Positions 42,768 to 52,164 of a stretch of DNA of 64,000 bases are shown here, one piece after another. Where the stretch lies: assembly GCA_036504215.1 (NCBI GenBank), contig DASXVO010000040.1, forward strand, positions 1 to 64,000, read 5' to 3'. Made by a program: the position numbers and the translations under genes. Source of the DNA: Vicinamibacterales bacterium. GTDB lineage: Bacteria > Acidobacteriota > Vicinamibacteria > Vicinamibacterales > Fen-181. The stretch's first letter is position 1; each line of letters begins with the position of its first letter. The notes below the pieces were generated by a model that was given only the letters and a program-made list of their open reading frames with translations, searched no databases and was not told the DNA's origin.

Positions 42768-45226
42768 TTGAGCTGCCTCGTCCCGTCATCGACTACCTCG
42801 TCGATGCTGTCGCTCTCGATCGCTCGCCGGCGTACCTCGAGGTGTCGCGGGAGGGCACGCTGGTCGATTGGGGCGGTGCCGTCGACACGTACGGCCTCCG
42901 GCATCTCGTGCGGGGCGCGCGGGTCGAGGAGCAGGTCGTCTCCCTCGAGGGGCTGCTGCCGGCCGACGACGACGGCACCTGCCTGCCCTGCGTCGCGCTC
43001 GACTCCAGCTCACCTGCGGACATCTGCGTCTTTCGCCGAGACGGGCGCGACTGGGTCGTCCTCCTGGATGCATCCCCATTCGAGGTTCGGAGTCGGATCC
43101 CACAACAAGTCGCCAACGAGTTGACGCTCGACGCCCCGGTCACCGGTGGCGCCGCCAGCGGCGCGTCGCTGTTGAGTTCGCTGTTCGGGGCGCTGGATCT
43201 CGTCGTGCTCGAGCGTCAAGACGACGGGGCCTTCACGCTCGTGAGCGGCGTCACCTCGTGGTGGCTCGCGCTGTTTCCCGAGGCCCGGCCCGGGGCCACG
43301 GGTCTCAGGCCGCAGGAGTTGCTCCACTTCCTGGCGAATTTCCTCGTCGATGCCGACGCGTTCTGGCGCCTGCGCGTGGAGGGTGCGCCGCTCAGGTCCG
43401 GGCCATGGCAGGAAACGTCGACCCTGTCCGAGACCGACTGGCTCGAGGCGACCGCGCTGTCGTTGCAGGGGAAGTCGCTGTTGATCCTCGCGGGGCCGCT
43501 CGCGATTCCCGCCGACAGGCAGACGTTCCTGCAGTCTGGCCGGATGAAAAGCCTCGAAGTCGCTGCGCACCTTCGCACCGAGGCGGGGCTTCAGCTCGTG
43601 AAGAAGGGACTGGAGGCCGACGCGCTCCGGCGCACGGCCGATCTGGCCGAAGCAAATCGCAGGCTCGAGCGCGAACTCGCGGAGCGCCGGGCGACGGAGG
43701 CACGGGTCCGGATGCTCGCGCACAGCCTCGAGAGCATCGCCGAGATGGTCTCCGTGACCGACTCCGAGGATCGGTTCACGTTCGTGAACAAGTCGTTCCT
43801 CGACTGCTATGGCTACACGGAAGACGAGGTGATCGGGCAGCACGTCAGTGTCGTCTGGTCGAGCAAGAATCCGCCGGCGTTGACGCAGGAGATTCTGCGG
43901 GAGACCAGGAGAGGAGGCTGGAGCGGTGAGCTGGACAACACCAGGAAGGACCGCTCCGAGTTCCCGATCTATCTCAGTACGTCGCAGGTGAAGGACGACT
44001 CCGGTCAGGTGTCCGGCCTCGTTGGTGTCTGTCGGGATATCACCGAGCAGCGGCAAACCCAGGAGGCGATGCGGCAGGTCGAGGATCAGTTCCGCCAGGC
44101 CCAGAAGATGGAGGCCGTCGGCCGGCTCGCCGGCGGAGTGGCGCACGACTTCAACAACCTGCTCACCGTCATGAACGGCTACACCGAAATCGCCTTGGCC
44201 AGCATGAGCCCGTCCGATCCGGTCGCCGCCGACATCCTGCAGGTGAAGCGCGCCGGCGAACGAGCCGCTGCTCTGACCGGGCAGCTCCTGACGTTCAGCC
44301 GCAAGCAGATCATCGCGCCGAGAACCATCGACCTCAACGACGTCACCGCGAGCACCGCCACGCTGCTGCAACGCGTGCTCGGAGAGGACGTGCACCTGAG
44401 AATCGAACTCAACGCAGCCCCGGCGCTGATTCGCGCAGACCGTGCACAGACCGAACAGATCATCATGAACCTGGCCGTCAACGCCAGGGATGCGATGCCT
44501 CACGGAGGCGTCCTGACCGTCGAGGTGTCGAGCGTCGAGTTCGAGGCGGGAGTCCCCAATCGCTTCGACGTTCAGCCAGGGAAGTACGCGACGCTCGGCG
44601 TCGCCGATACTGGAACCGGGATGGCCGAGGAAACGCGGTCTCGGGTCTTCGAGCCGTTCTTCACGACCAAGAGCGAGGGCCTCGGAACAGGCCTCGGTCT
44701 CTCCATGGTCTACGGGATCGTCAGGCAGAGCGGCGGTGGCATCGTGGTCGACAGCAGTCCCGGGCAGGGGTCTCGATTCACCGTCTGCCTTCCCTGGAGC
44801 GTCGACGATCGGCCGGTCGTCGACGCCACCCCCGTCGCGGGAATGGAGTCTCGCCGGCACGAGGTCGTGCTGCTCGTCGAGGACGAAGACGCGGTCCGCA
44901 ATCTCGTGCGGACACTGCTCGAGGCCGACGGACACGTGGTCCTCGAGGCGCGAAGTGGCGAGGACGCGATCAAGTTGTCGCGGAAGCACTCCGGCCCCAT
45001 CCACCTGCTCCTCACCGATACCGTGATGCCCGGGATGAACGGCTGCGACCTGGCCGGGCGTCTGGCTCCGCGGCGGCCCGAGATGAAGGTCCTGTACATG
45101 TCTGGGTATCCCGACGACGTCATGCTGCGCTACCAGGTACAGGACCGTGGCGCGGCATTCCTGCAGAAGCCGTTCGAGCGCCATGTTCTCGCGCGAAAGG
45201 TGCGCGAGGTACTCGACGCGACCTGA
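42764..45226 (+). CDS. Hybrid sensor histidine kinase with C-terminal receiver
   Basis: 820-residue cytoplasmic kinase with no membrane segment. Residues 1-250 appear to hold two divergent PAS-like or partner-binding modules ([40 protein letters not shown]). A coiled-coil linker (about 285-315) and a PAS/PAC domain (315-430) follow. Then a HisKA domain with H461 in [11 protein letters not shown], a HATPase with N-box [16 protein letters not shown] and G-box [13 protein letters not shown], and a receiver domain (about 697-815) with D752 in [13 protein letters not shown] and Lys in FLQKPF. All catalytic residues are present. Start overlaps the small-GTPase stop, so the N-terminal module may read the GTPase state. 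The output is another response regulator or phosphotransfer protein not seen here. Confidence 0.9.
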   Translation: MIELPRPVIDYLVDAVALDRSPAYLEVSREGTLVDWGGAVDTYGLRHLVRGARVEEQVVSLEGLLPADDDGTCLPCVALDSSSPADICVFRRDGRDWVVLLDASPFEVRSRIPQQVANELTLDAPVTGGAASGASLLSSLFGALDLVVLERQDDGAFTLVSGVTSWWLALFPEARPGATGLRPQELLHFLANFLVDADAFWRLRVEGAPLRSGPWQETSTLSETDWLEATALSLQGKSLLILAGPLAIPADRQTFLQSGRMKSLEVAAHLRTEAGLQLVKKGLEADALRRTADLAEANRRLERELAERRATEARVRMLAHSLESIAEMVSVTDSEDRFTFVNKSFLDCYGYTEDEVIGQHVSVVWSSKNPPALTQEILRETRRGGWSGELDNTRKDRSEFPIYLSTSQVKDDSGQVSGLVGVCRDITEQRQTQEAMRQVEDQFRQAQKMEAVGRLAGGVAHDFNNLLTVMNGYTEIALASMSPSDPVAADILQVKRAGERAAALTGQLLTFSRKQIIAPRTIDLNDVTASTATLLQRVLGEDVHLRIELNAAPALIRADRAQTEQIIMNLAVNARDAMPHGGVLTVEVSSVEFEAGVPNRFDVQPGKYATLGVADTGTGMAEETRSRVFEPFFTTKSEGLGTGLGLSMVYGIVRQSGGGIVVDSSPGQGSRFTVCLPWSVDDRPVVDATPVAGMESRRHEVVLLVEDEDAVRNLVRTLLEADGHVVLEARSGEDAIKLSRKHSGPIHLLLTDTVMPGMNGCDLAGRLAPRRPEMKVLYMSGYPDDVMLRYQVQDRGAAFLQKPFERHVLARKVREVLDAT

Positions 45227-45262
45227 GGTTGCGCGGCACCACTTCGTGTGCGGATGAGAAGG

Positions 45263-46564
45263 CTAAGGACTCTGACCACAATTAGTGTTTCATCTGCGGT
45301 TCATCTGTGATCTAATGACCGCATGCGACGCGACCTCGATGTCGAAGCGGCCATCGTGGCCAAGTACGTCGTGTTGGAGCCGGTGCTCGATGAACGCGCA
45401 CGGCGGCTGTGGGCGGCCGCCGAATCGCGCGCGATTGGATTCGGCGGCGATGCCTTGGTGGCGGCCGCGACCGGGATGGCGCGACAGACCATCCGCCGAG
45501 GTCGTGAGGAACTGGCGGCAGGTCCCGTCGCGACCGGACGGATTCGGCGGCCTGGCGCGGGGCGTCCGATCCTGGAAGCGAAGCAACCGGGCTTGGCGGC
45601 CGCGCTGGAGCGCTTGGTCGAGCCGGTGACTCGGGGCGATCCGACCTCGCCGTTGCGGTGGACCTGTAAGAGCCGCGGCAACCTGACGGACGCCCTGGTG
45701 AAGCAGGGCTGGGCCGTCAGTTCGACGACGGTGGGCCGCCTGCTGCACGCCTTGGGCTATCGCCTCCAGTCCGTGCGCAAGAGTCGGGAGGGCACGGTGC
45801 ACCCGGATCGGAATGCGCAGTTCGACTGGATCAACGGGATCGCCGCCGCGTTCTTGGAGCGCGGGCAACCTGTCATTTCCGTGGACACCAAGAAGAAGGA
45901 ACTGGTCGGGGACTTCAAGAACGCTGGCCGGGAATGGCAGCCGTCGGGGACGCCGGAGGCGGCGCTCGTGCATGACTTCCCCACGGACGCCGTCGGCAAG
46001 GCGATTCCCTACGGCGTGTATGACATGGCTCGCAACGAGGCGTGGGTCAGCGTGGGCCGCGACCATGACACGCCCGCCTTCGCGGTGGCCTCGATCCGCC
46101 AGTGGTGGAAGATGATGGGTCGCCGCGCCTACCCGACGGCCGAGGCCCTCTTCATCACCGCCGACGCCGGCGGAAGCAACGGCTACCGTGCTCGGGCGTG
46201 GAAGACGGAACTGCAGACCCTGGCCGATGCGCTGCGCCTCTGCATCCACGTGTCGCACTTTCCACCGGGGACGAGCAAGTGGAACAAGATCGAGCACCGG
46301 CTCTTCTGCCACATCACGCAGAACTGGCGCGGCAAGCCCCTTCGCACCTTCGAGACCGTCGTCGAACTGATTGGCCACACGCGTACCGCCGCCGGTCTCC
46401 GCGTCAAAGCCCGGTTGGACACGGCGACGTATGCGACCGGGCGTGTCGTGACACGAGCGGAGATGAACGAACTGGCGTTGCACCCCTATGACTTTCACGG
46501 GGAGTGGAACTACGAACTGCGACCCCGGCGAAGTTGATTAGATTATTTCGATCAAACGCCTAAG
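45263..46564 (+). mobile_element. ISAzo13-family insertion sequence, left copy
   Basis: 1302 bp between terminal inverted repeats CTAAGGACTCTGA (45263-45275) and, reverse-complemented, CTTAGGCGTTTGA (46552-46564), matching at 9 of 13 positions. A single full-length transposase gene fills it. The right-hand copy has the same length and related ends (consensus CTWAGG followed by TGA at 11-13), which fixes the boundaries to within a few bases. Confidence 0.8.
45323..46537 (+). CDS. ISAzo13-family transposase (left copy)
   Basis: 404-residue transposase of the ISAzo13 type. An N-terminal helix-turn-helix region (GFGGDALVAAATGMARQTIR) is followed by the family blocks RIRRPGAGR, GDPTSPLRWTCKS, TVGRLLHALGY and then an RNase-H-like catalytic core: ISVDTKKKELVGDFKNAGRE (first acid), FITADAGGSNGYRARAWK (second acid) and HFPPGTSKWNKIEHRLFCHI (third acid). 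Frame intact and probably functional. It differs from the right-hand copy at about 65 of 404 positions by my count. Confidence 0.92.
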   Translation: MRRDLDVEAAIVAKYVVLEPVLDERARRLWAAAESRAIGFGGDALVAAATGMARQTIRRGREELAAGPVATGRIRRPGAGRPILEAKQPGLAAALERLVEPVTRGDPTSPLRWTCKSRGNLTDALVKQGWAVSSTTVGRLLHALGYRLQSVRKSREGTVHPDRNAQFDWINGIAAAFLERGQPVISVDTKKKELVGDFKNAGREWQPSGTPEAALVHDFPTDAVGKAIPYGVYDMARNEAWVSVGRDHDTPAFAVASIRQWWKMMGRRAYPTAEALFITADAGGSNGYRARAWKTELQTLADALRLCIHVSHFPPGTSKWNKIEHRLFCHITQNWRGKPLRTFETVVELIGHTRTAAGLRVKARLDTATYATGRVVTRAEMNELALHPYDFHGEWNYELRPRRS

Positions 46565-46877
46565 TTACAGATTCTACAGCCCACTAAAGGGTTCGCCGGC
46601 ACAACCGCGCGGCTACTCTGGGGGATGAGGCGCCCGACTAGGCAGCAACTGCGTAGCAACCCCAAGACCGCGTGAATTGAGCCACCAGTGTCTCCGCCGA
46701 CGGTCGACGCCGCGGCACTAGCTGAGTCGTGAGCGAAAGAATCCGCCGCGGTCGCGGGCGGTGGGCGTCGGTTTCGCCGGCCAGTCGGTGGATGTTCGTC
46801 AGTCGCGAGAGTGGCGACCGAGCCTAGCTGTGTCCGCGCAGTGGAACGCCAGCGTCAAACCGTGGCATTCTTGCGCT
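46565..46877. other. Non-coding lead region inside the island
   Basis: About 310 bp between the left IS and the GTG I prefer for the HNH gene. The HNH frame is open from 46761, but this part does not look like protein of a nuclease family. No clear promoter, ribosome site or tRNA-like end was found. It presumably holds the promoter of the two-gene module. Confidence 0.4.
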
Positions 46878-47552
46878 GTGGCCGAGCTTCGTGGCGTCTG
46901 CGCGTACTGTGGCATGGAGAACAGCATCACGCGCGACCACATTCCCCCGAAAGTGCTGCTGGCGGAGCCCTTTCCCCCAAACCTGCTTACTGTACCGGCG
47001 TGCTTGGACTGCAACCGTGGGTTTCAGCGGGATGACGACTACACGCGGATCGTTCTGGCGCTCGACCTCAGGGCGCAGACCAACCGGAGCGCGGCAGAGA
47101 AGCTGCCTGCGATCTTCCGGTCCCTCACACGGCCAGAGGCCATGAGATTCACGGATTCGCTCCGATCCAGCGTCAGTCCGAGCTCGGTGGTCGATGCGAA
47201 CGGACGCCCGCTCGGGTCCGTGTTCAAGCCCGATGTCTCGCGAATAGAGGCGACAGGGAAACACATCGCTCGGGGTCTGCACTTCTCATTCTGCGGGCAG
47301 GCGCTGCCTCTCGATTACCGACTATACGTCCACTCGAAGCCAGGCTACGACTCGTTCGACTTCTTCGTCCCGCACTTCGAGCGCTTCTACGCGAAGTGCT
47401 CTGCACACCGCGAGGGGCGGGTGGGTGACGTCTTCAGCTACGTGGCAGCGTCGGCAGGCGACGCCTATGCTTGGCTTCTGCTGCTGTACGAGTACTTCTG
47501 GTGGGCTGTCATCGCGGTCCCGCCCACTTTCGGACTTTCGCAATCGGGCTAG
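46878..47552 (+). CDS. HNH endonuclease-domain protein of a putative defence module
   Basis: 224 residues from the GTG at 46878 (a GTG at 46761 would add 39 residues; neither has a clear ribosome site). The HNH fold is at the N-terminus: zinc-knuckle pair CAYCG and CLDCN enclosing RDHIPPKVLL (the catalytic His in DHIPPK), ending in NRGFQRDDDYTR. The rest is mixed alpha/beta without an obvious family, with aromatic-rich DSFDFFVPHFERFYAKC, and ends in a hydrophobic helix (AWLLLLYEYFWWAVIAV). It lies 14 nt before the nuclease-NTPase gene, an operon. Codon usage is less GC-biased than in neighbours, consistent with transfer. Likely cuts nucleic acid; whether it is effector or nicking partner is unknown. 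Confidence 0.75.
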   Translation: MAELRGVCAYCGMENSITRDHIPPKVLLAEPFPPNLLTVPACLDCNRGFQRDDDYTRIVLALDLRAQTNRSAAEKLPAIFRSLTRPEAMRFTDSLRSSVSPSSVVDANGRPLGSVFKPDVSRIEATGKHIARGLHFSFCGQALPLDYRLYVHSKPGYDSFDFFVPHFERFYAKCSAHREGRVGDVFSYVAASAGDAYAWLLLLYEYFWWAVIAVPPTFGLSQSG

Positions 47553-47566
47553 TTCAGAGACCGTCC

Positions 47567-49831
47567 ATGTACGAATTGCATAGTCTCGGCTGGAGCAACT
47601 TCCAGAAACTCTGCCTGACGATTGTCAGAGAGATCCTGGGCCAGACTGTTGAGTCGTTCCTCGACTCCAACGATGGTGGTCGCGACGGTGCCTTCGCAGG
47701 TAACTGGAAGGCGACCGGGAACGAGGCGCTCAGCGGGCGTTTCGTCATTCAATGCAAGTTCACAGCGAGGTCTAACCGTGCCCTTCGGCTCGCCGACCTG
47801 AAGGACGAGGTCGCCAAGGTCGGACGCCTAGTCGCGCAAGGAGTATGCGACGTATACGTGGTACTGACCAACGCCGGCGTGTCCGGCAAACGCGCTGCTC
47901 AGGTTGAGGACCTTCTGCGGAAGACCGGCGTCCAACAGGTCCTGGTCCTTGGCCTCGACTGGATTTGCGGCCAAATCCGGCAGAACAAGAACTTGCGAAT
48001 GCAGGTTCCTCGGCTGTATGGACTTGGCGACCTCACTCAGATTCTCGACGAGCGCGCCTACAGCCAGGCGACGGCCGTTCTGGCGTCCCTTCGCGAAGAC
48101 CTGGCGAAGATAGTCATCACCGAGGCGTACCGTAAGGCGTCAGAGGCTCTCAGCGAGCATGGCTTTGTGCTTCTGATCGGCGAACCCGCGGCCGGCAAAA
48201 CGACTGTCGCTTCGCTCCTGTCGATGTCCGCAATCGACCAGTGGGGTGTGTCCCTTGTGAAGCCCGACAGGCCCGCCAAGCTGGTTGAGCGGTGGAACCC
48301 CGACGAGCCTTCCCAGTTCTTCTGGCTCGACGATGCCTTTGGCCCCACGCAATACGAGGCGTCGCTCGTTCAGGAGTGGAACCGCAATATTGCCGAGATC
48401 CGCACGATGCTGAAGCGCGGAGCGAAGATCGTCATGACGTCGCGTGACTATATCTATAGCCGCGCCCGCAACGACCTCAAGGAAGGCGCGTTCCCGCTGC
48501 TCGAGGAGGGCAAAGTCGTCATAGACGTTCACAATCTGACGGCCGACGAGCGGCGGCAGATTCTGTACAACCATCTAAAGCTCGGACGGCAACCAAAGAA
48601 GTTCAAGACCGACGCGAAGCCGTTCCTGGAGGCGGTTGCTGCACACCCCCGATTCATCCCGGAGACGGCCAGACGCATGGCAGATCCCGTCTTCACAAAA
48701 GGGCTATACCTCAGCGCATACCACCTTCACGAGTTCGTCGAGAAGCGAGAGCAACTCCTCCGCGAAATCCTGCAGAACCTCGACAACGACAGCAAAGCGG
48801 CGCTCGGCCTCATTTACATGCGCAACGACCGTCTGCACAGCCCCATCGAATTGCAGGCGTCTGAGGAGAAGGCGCTCGACCGGCTCGGGAGCACCGTCGG
48901 CGCCTGTCGGACAGCGCTGGAGGCGTTGAATGGCAGCCTCGTCCAGCGCTTCTACGCCGATGGCGAGTACTTCTGGCGGTTCAAGCATCCGACAATCGGC
49001 GACGCCTATGCATCGATTCTTGTTGAGAGTCCAGAACTGCTCGACATCTATGTCCAGGGGAGCACTCCTGAGAAGCTTGTAGAGCAAGTAGCCTGTGGCG
49101 ACGTTGGGATCGAGAAAGCGGTGGTCCTGCCGAACACGCTCTTTCCACTGATGCTAAGGCGCCTCGACGAGTTCTCGTCGCGAGACTACAAGGACCCTTG
49201 GCTAGCACGATGGGCGGACAGACACGGTATCCAGAGTTTCCTGACCCGCCGCTGTTCGAAGGAATTCGTGGCGCTCTACCTTGAGTGTCACCCGGATCTG
49301 CTGGAAAGGATCGCCAAGCCCGGCCTCTTGCTCAGCGCGGTTCCCGAAGTCACCCTCGCGGCACGCCTTCACGAACTGGGTTTGCTCCCAGAGGAACACC
49401 GAAAGCAGTTCATCGCGACCGTTAGCGAGTACGCACTCGACGGCAGCGATCTCTATGCGCTTGACGATTACACAATCCGGGGTGTCTTTGAGCCGGAGGA
49501 ATTCGGCGAACTGCTCGAGCGCGTCCGTACGGAGTTGGTGCCCAGGCTGAAGTCAGTTCGGCATGAGTGGCAGAGTAACCTCCCTTCGGACGGGTCTCCG
49601 GACGGACACATGGAGCCGCTCCTCGACTCGTTCAAGGCCTTGAAGCGCCATTTTTCAGACGATCAAGATATCGTGCGTATCGTCGACGATGAAATCGAGT
49701 TGGCCAACGAGTGGATGGCCGAGCACATGCCGGATGCGTCCAAGGACAAGCCCTCGAGAAGACTGCCTCCCCTCTCGGGCTCTGCGCAGCCGCCGAGCGA
49801 GCGGAGCATTTTCGACGACGTCGATGCCTGA
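47567..49831 (+). CDS. Mrr-like nuclease-STAND NTPase, putative anti-phage defence protein
   Basis: 754 residues from the ATG at 47567. Residues 1-135 form a restriction-endonuclease-like (PD-(D/E)xK, Mrr type) domain: LHSLGWSNFQKLCLTIVREI, catalytic D40 in NDGGRDGAF and Q62-x-K64 in FVIQCKF, the Gln variant of the motif. A STAND-type P-loop NTPase follows: Walker A GEPAAGKTT (205-213), Walker B FFWLDD (251-256) and the arginine-bearing KIVMTSRDYIYSRAR. It fits the novel-STAND class seen in immunity genes. The remaining 400 residues are helical, probably a sensor solenoid. Coupled to the HNH gene upstream. Inference: invader sensing by the C-terminus triggers NTP-driven assembly and DNA cleavage. 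Confidence 0.8.
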   Translation: MYELHSLGWSNFQKLCLTIVREILGQTVESFLDSNDGGRDGAFAGNWKATGNEALSGRFVIQCKFTARSNRALRLADLKDEVAKVGRLVAQGVCDVYVVLTNAGVSGKRAAQVEDLLRKTGVQQVLVLGLDWICGQIRQNKNLRMQVPRLYGLGDLTQILDERAYSQATAVLASLREDLAKIVITEAYRKASEALSEHGFVLLIGEPAAGKTTVASLLSMSAIDQWGVSLVKPDRPAKLVERWNPDEPSQFFWLDDAFGPTQYEASLVQEWNRNIAEIRTMLKRGAKIVMTSRDYIYSRARNDLKEGAFPLLEEGKVVIDVHNLTADERRQILYNHLKLGRQPKKFKTDAKPFLEAVAAHPRFIPETARRMADPVFTKGLYLSAYHLHEFVEKREQLLREILQNLDNDSKAALGLIYMRNDRLHSPIELQASEEKALDRLGSTVGACRTALEALNGSLVQRFYADGEYFWRFKHPTIGDAYASILVESPELLDIYVQGSTPEKLVEQVACGDVGIEKAVVLPNTLFPLMLRRLDEFSSRDYKDPWLARWADRHGIQSFLTRRCSKEFVALYLECHPDLLERIAKPGLLLSAVPEVTLAARLHELGLLPEEHRKQFIATVSEYALDGSDLYALDDYTIRGVFEPEEFGELLERVRTELVPRLKSVRHEWQSNLPSDGSPDGHMEPLLDSFKALKRHFSDDQDIVRIVDDEIELANEWMAEHMPDASKDKPSRRLPPLSGSAQPPSERSIFDDVDA

Positions 49832-49895
49832 GCTTAGCCAGGTTGATTTCGGCGTACACCGAGAGTCCGCGTGGTTTCGCTCGCCTAAACCTAAC

Positions 49896-51197
49896 CTAAG
49901 GCGCCTGATCGATATTGAATAGTCAACTTCGCCGCGGGCGCAATTCGTAGTTCCACTCACCGTGGAAGTCATGGGGATGCAGCGACAACTCGCTCATCTC
50001 GGCGCGAGTGACCACGACGCCCGTGGGATAGGTCCTCGGGTCCAGCTTGGCCTTGACGCGGAGGCCGCTGGCGGTGCGCGTGTGGCCGATCAATGCGACG
50101 AGGGTCTCGAACGTCCGAAGCGGTTTCCCGCGCCAGTTCTGCGTGATGTGGCAGAAGAGCCGATGCTCGATCTTGTTCCACTTGCTCGTGCCGGGCGGAA
50201 AGTGGGACACGTGAACCCGCAACTGGAGCGCATCGGCCAGCGCCTGTACTTCGGTCTTCCACGCGCGGGCGCGGTAGCCGTTGCTGCCTCCCGAGTCGGC
50301 GGTGATGTAGAGGGCCTCCGCCTTCGGGTACGCCCGTCGCCCCATCATCGTCCACCACTGCCGAATCGACGCGGCGGCGAACGCCGGCGTGTCATGGTCG
50401 CGTCCCACGCTCACCCACGCCTCGTTGCGCGCCATGTCGTACACGCCGTAGGGAATCGCCTTGCCGACGGCGTCCGTGGGGAAGTCATGCACGAGCGCCG
50501 TCTCCGGCTGTCCCGCGGGATGCCATTCCTGGCCGGCATTCTTGAAGTTCCCGACCAGTTCCTTCTTCTTGGTATCCACCGAAATGACCGGTTGCCCGTC
50601 CTGCAGAAACAGCGCCGCGGTCGCGTTGATCAGCTCGAACTGCGCGTTCCGATCGGGATGCGACGTGCCTTCGCGGCTCTTGCGCACCGATTGCAGACTG
50701 TAGCCCAACTCGTGCAGCAACCGGCCCACCGTGGTCGAACCCACGCCCCAGCCCTGCTTCACCAAGGCCGCCGTCAACTGCGCGCGGCTCTTGCAGGTCC
50801 AGCGCAACGGCGACGTCGGGTCGCCGCGCGTCAGCGGGTCGACCAGTTGCTCGAGGGCGGCGGTCAAGCCGCGTTGCCGGGCCTCCAGCACGGGACGCCC
50901 CGCGCCAGGTCGTCGGATGCGTCCCGTGATCGCGACGCCTGCCGCCAATTCCTGGCGGCGCCGTCGGATCGTGTCGCGCGCCAAGCCGGTGACGGCCGAC
51001 ACCAACGCATCGCCTCCGAAGCCGATGGCTCGCGATTCCGTGGCGGCCCAGAGCCGCCGCGCTCGCTCATCGAGGACCGGTTCCAAGACCGCGTATTTCG
51101 CTACGACCGTCGCTTCGATGTCGAGGTTACGTCGCACGCACCTATTAGATCATGACTCAGCAGTATCTGTAGAAGTAATTTACGTCAGACTCCTAAG
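49896..51197 (-). mobile_element. ISAzo13-family insertion sequence, right copy
   Basis: 1302 bp, exactly the length of the left copy, in the opposite orientation. Terminal inverted repeats are CTAAGGCGCCTGA (49896-49908) and, reverse-complemented, CTTAGGAGTCTGA (51185-51197). The transposase frame is intact. Its 51197 end runs into the stop codon of the CDF exporter gene. Confidence 0.8.
49923..51137 (-). CDS. ISAzo13-family transposase (right copy)
   Basis: 404 residues, the same length and motif order as the left copy (ISVDTKKKELVGNFKNAGQE; YITADSGGSNGYRARAWK; HFPPGTSKWNKIEHRLFCHI), about 84% identical by eye. Starts at GTG 51137 where the other copy has ATG. Differences are spread through the protein and mostly conservative, indicating separate evolution under selection rather than decay. 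The catalytic core region between residues 215 and 250 is almost unchanged. Confidence 0.92.
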   Translation of the reverse strand: MRRNLDIEATVVAKYAVLEPVLDERARRLWAATESRAIGFGGDALVSAVTGLARDTIRRRRQELAAGVAITGRIRRPGAGRPVLEARQRGLTAALEQLVDPLTRGDPTSPLRWTCKSRAQLTAALVKQGWGVGSTTVGRLLHELGYSLQSVRKSREGTSHPDRNAQFELINATAALFLQDGQPVISVDTKKKELVGNFKNAGQEWHPAGQPETALVHDFPTDAVGKAIPYGVYDMARNEAWVSVGRDHDTPAFAAASIRQWWTMMGRRAYPKAEALYITADSGGSNGYRARAWKTEVQALADALQLRVHVSHFPPGTSKWNKIEHRLFCHITQNWRGKPLRTFETLVALIGHTRTASGLRVKAKLDPRTYPTGVVVTRAEMSELSLHPHDFHGEWNYELRPRRS

Positions 51198-52164
51198 TCC
51201 TTCCGATCGGCGATTCCTCGGAGGATGGGTCGGCGTCGACCGATGTGGGCGCCGGCGAAGGAGCGGCCCTGTCGAGGTGGAGGTCCTCCCACGACGCGGG
51301 ATCGTCGAGCGATTCAAGGTGCGTGGAGACCGTCACGTCCGGAACGACGGCCCGAATCCGGCTTTCGATTTCCTCGAGCAGCTTGTGTCCCCGGTGGACC
51401 GTCCACGCGCCGGGCACCAGCACGTGGAACTCTACGAACCGCCTGACCCCGGACTGCCGTGTCCGGAGCGCATGGTACCCGATACCGTCCTTCAAGCGGC
51501 TGTCCAGCGCCGCACGCACGGCCGCCATTTCAGCGGCCGGCAGCGAGGTGTCCATCAGCCCGAGGACCGATTTCCGCACGATGCGCGACCCGGTCCACAC
51601 GATGTTCGCCGCCACGAACAAAGCGACGATCGGGTCCAGGCGGAGCCAGCCCGTCGCCACGACGGCACCCACGCCGACGATGACGCCGGCGGAGGTCCAG
51701 ACATCGGTGAGGAGGTGCTGTGCATTCGCCTCGAGCGTGATGGAGCGGTTCTGCTTCCCGGCGCGAAGCAGCACGAGTGCGACCGCGAGATTGACGAGGG
51801 ATGCCCCGACGGACACCGCGAGCCCGACGCCGACCTGCTCGAGCGGCCGAGGCGCCAGCACACGTTGCCCCGCCGCCACGCCGATACCTAGCGTCGCGAC
51901 CAGAATCAGCGTCCCCTCGACCCCGCTCGAGAAATATTCTGCCTTGCTGTGGCCGTACGAGTGATCCTCGTCGGCGGGCCGGGCCGCGATGGTCAGCATG
52001 CTGAGCGCCATGATGGCGCCGACCAGGTTGACGAGCGACTCCATGGCATCGGACAGGAGTCCAACCGATCCGGTCAGAAGGTAGGCAATCGTCTTGAGCA
52101 GAATGGTGGCGACGGCGGCGCCGATCGAGAGCCAGGCGAAGCGCTTGAGATTTGGCGTCCCCAC
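51193..52164 (-). CDS. CDF-family divalent cation exporter, 3' end altered by IS
   Basis: 323-residue cation diffusion facilitator that exports Zn2+, Fe2+, Mn2+ or similar in exchange for protons. Six membrane segments. The transport-site motifs are SDAMESLVN in TM2 and HLLTDVWTS in TM5, each with the expected acidic and His/Asp residues; DEDHSYGHSKAE is the metal-rich loop. A cytoplasmic ACT-like domain with GVRRFVEFHVLVPG and a low-complexity tail follow. The last codons read IGRT and the TAG stop lies in the terminal repeat of the right-hand IS, so the natural C-terminus has been replaced; the conserved domains are intact. Starts at GTG 52164. Confidence 0.87.
   Translation of the reverse strand: MGTPNLKRFAWLSIGAAVATILLKTIAYLLTGSVGLLSDAMESLVNLVGAIMALSMLTIAARPADEDHSYGHSKAEYFSSGVEGTLILVATLGIGVAAGQRVLAPRPLEQVGVGLAVSVGASLVNLAVALVLLRAGKQNRSITLEANAQHLLTDVWTSAGVIVGVGAVVATGWLRLDPIVALFVAANIVWTGSRIVRKSVLGLMDTSLPAAEMAAVRAALDSRLKDGIGYHALRTRQSGVRRFVEFHVLVPGAWTVHRGHKLLEEIESRIRAVVPDVTVSTHLESLDDPASWEDLHLDRAAPSPAPTSVDADPSSEESPIGRT

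Larger units (their letters stand above)
45263..51197. mobile_element. IS-bounded island carrying a putative defence module
   Basis: Two inverted ISAzo13-type elements bound 3.33 kb that hold an HNH nuclease gene and an Mrr-like nuclease-STAND NTPase gene. The outer neighbours, a hybrid kinase (+) and a CDF exporter (-), are convergent and would otherwise meet, so the whole block looks inserted between them. The two IS copies are too different to be a fresh duplication, so stepwise insertion or an old composite element are both possible. No clear target duplication was recognised at the outer edges. Confidence 0.65.

Noticed and set aside
46761-46877. An N-terminal 39-residue extension of the HNH protein
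   Set aside because: The sequence has no ribosome site at its GTG, looks unlike protein of the family, and the HNH fold begins only after residue 44; kept as an alternative start only.
45263-51197. A recent classical composite transposon
   Set aside because: The two transposases are only about 84% identical and I could not recognise a target duplication at the outer edges, so transposition as one unit is not supported, although the island itself is clear.
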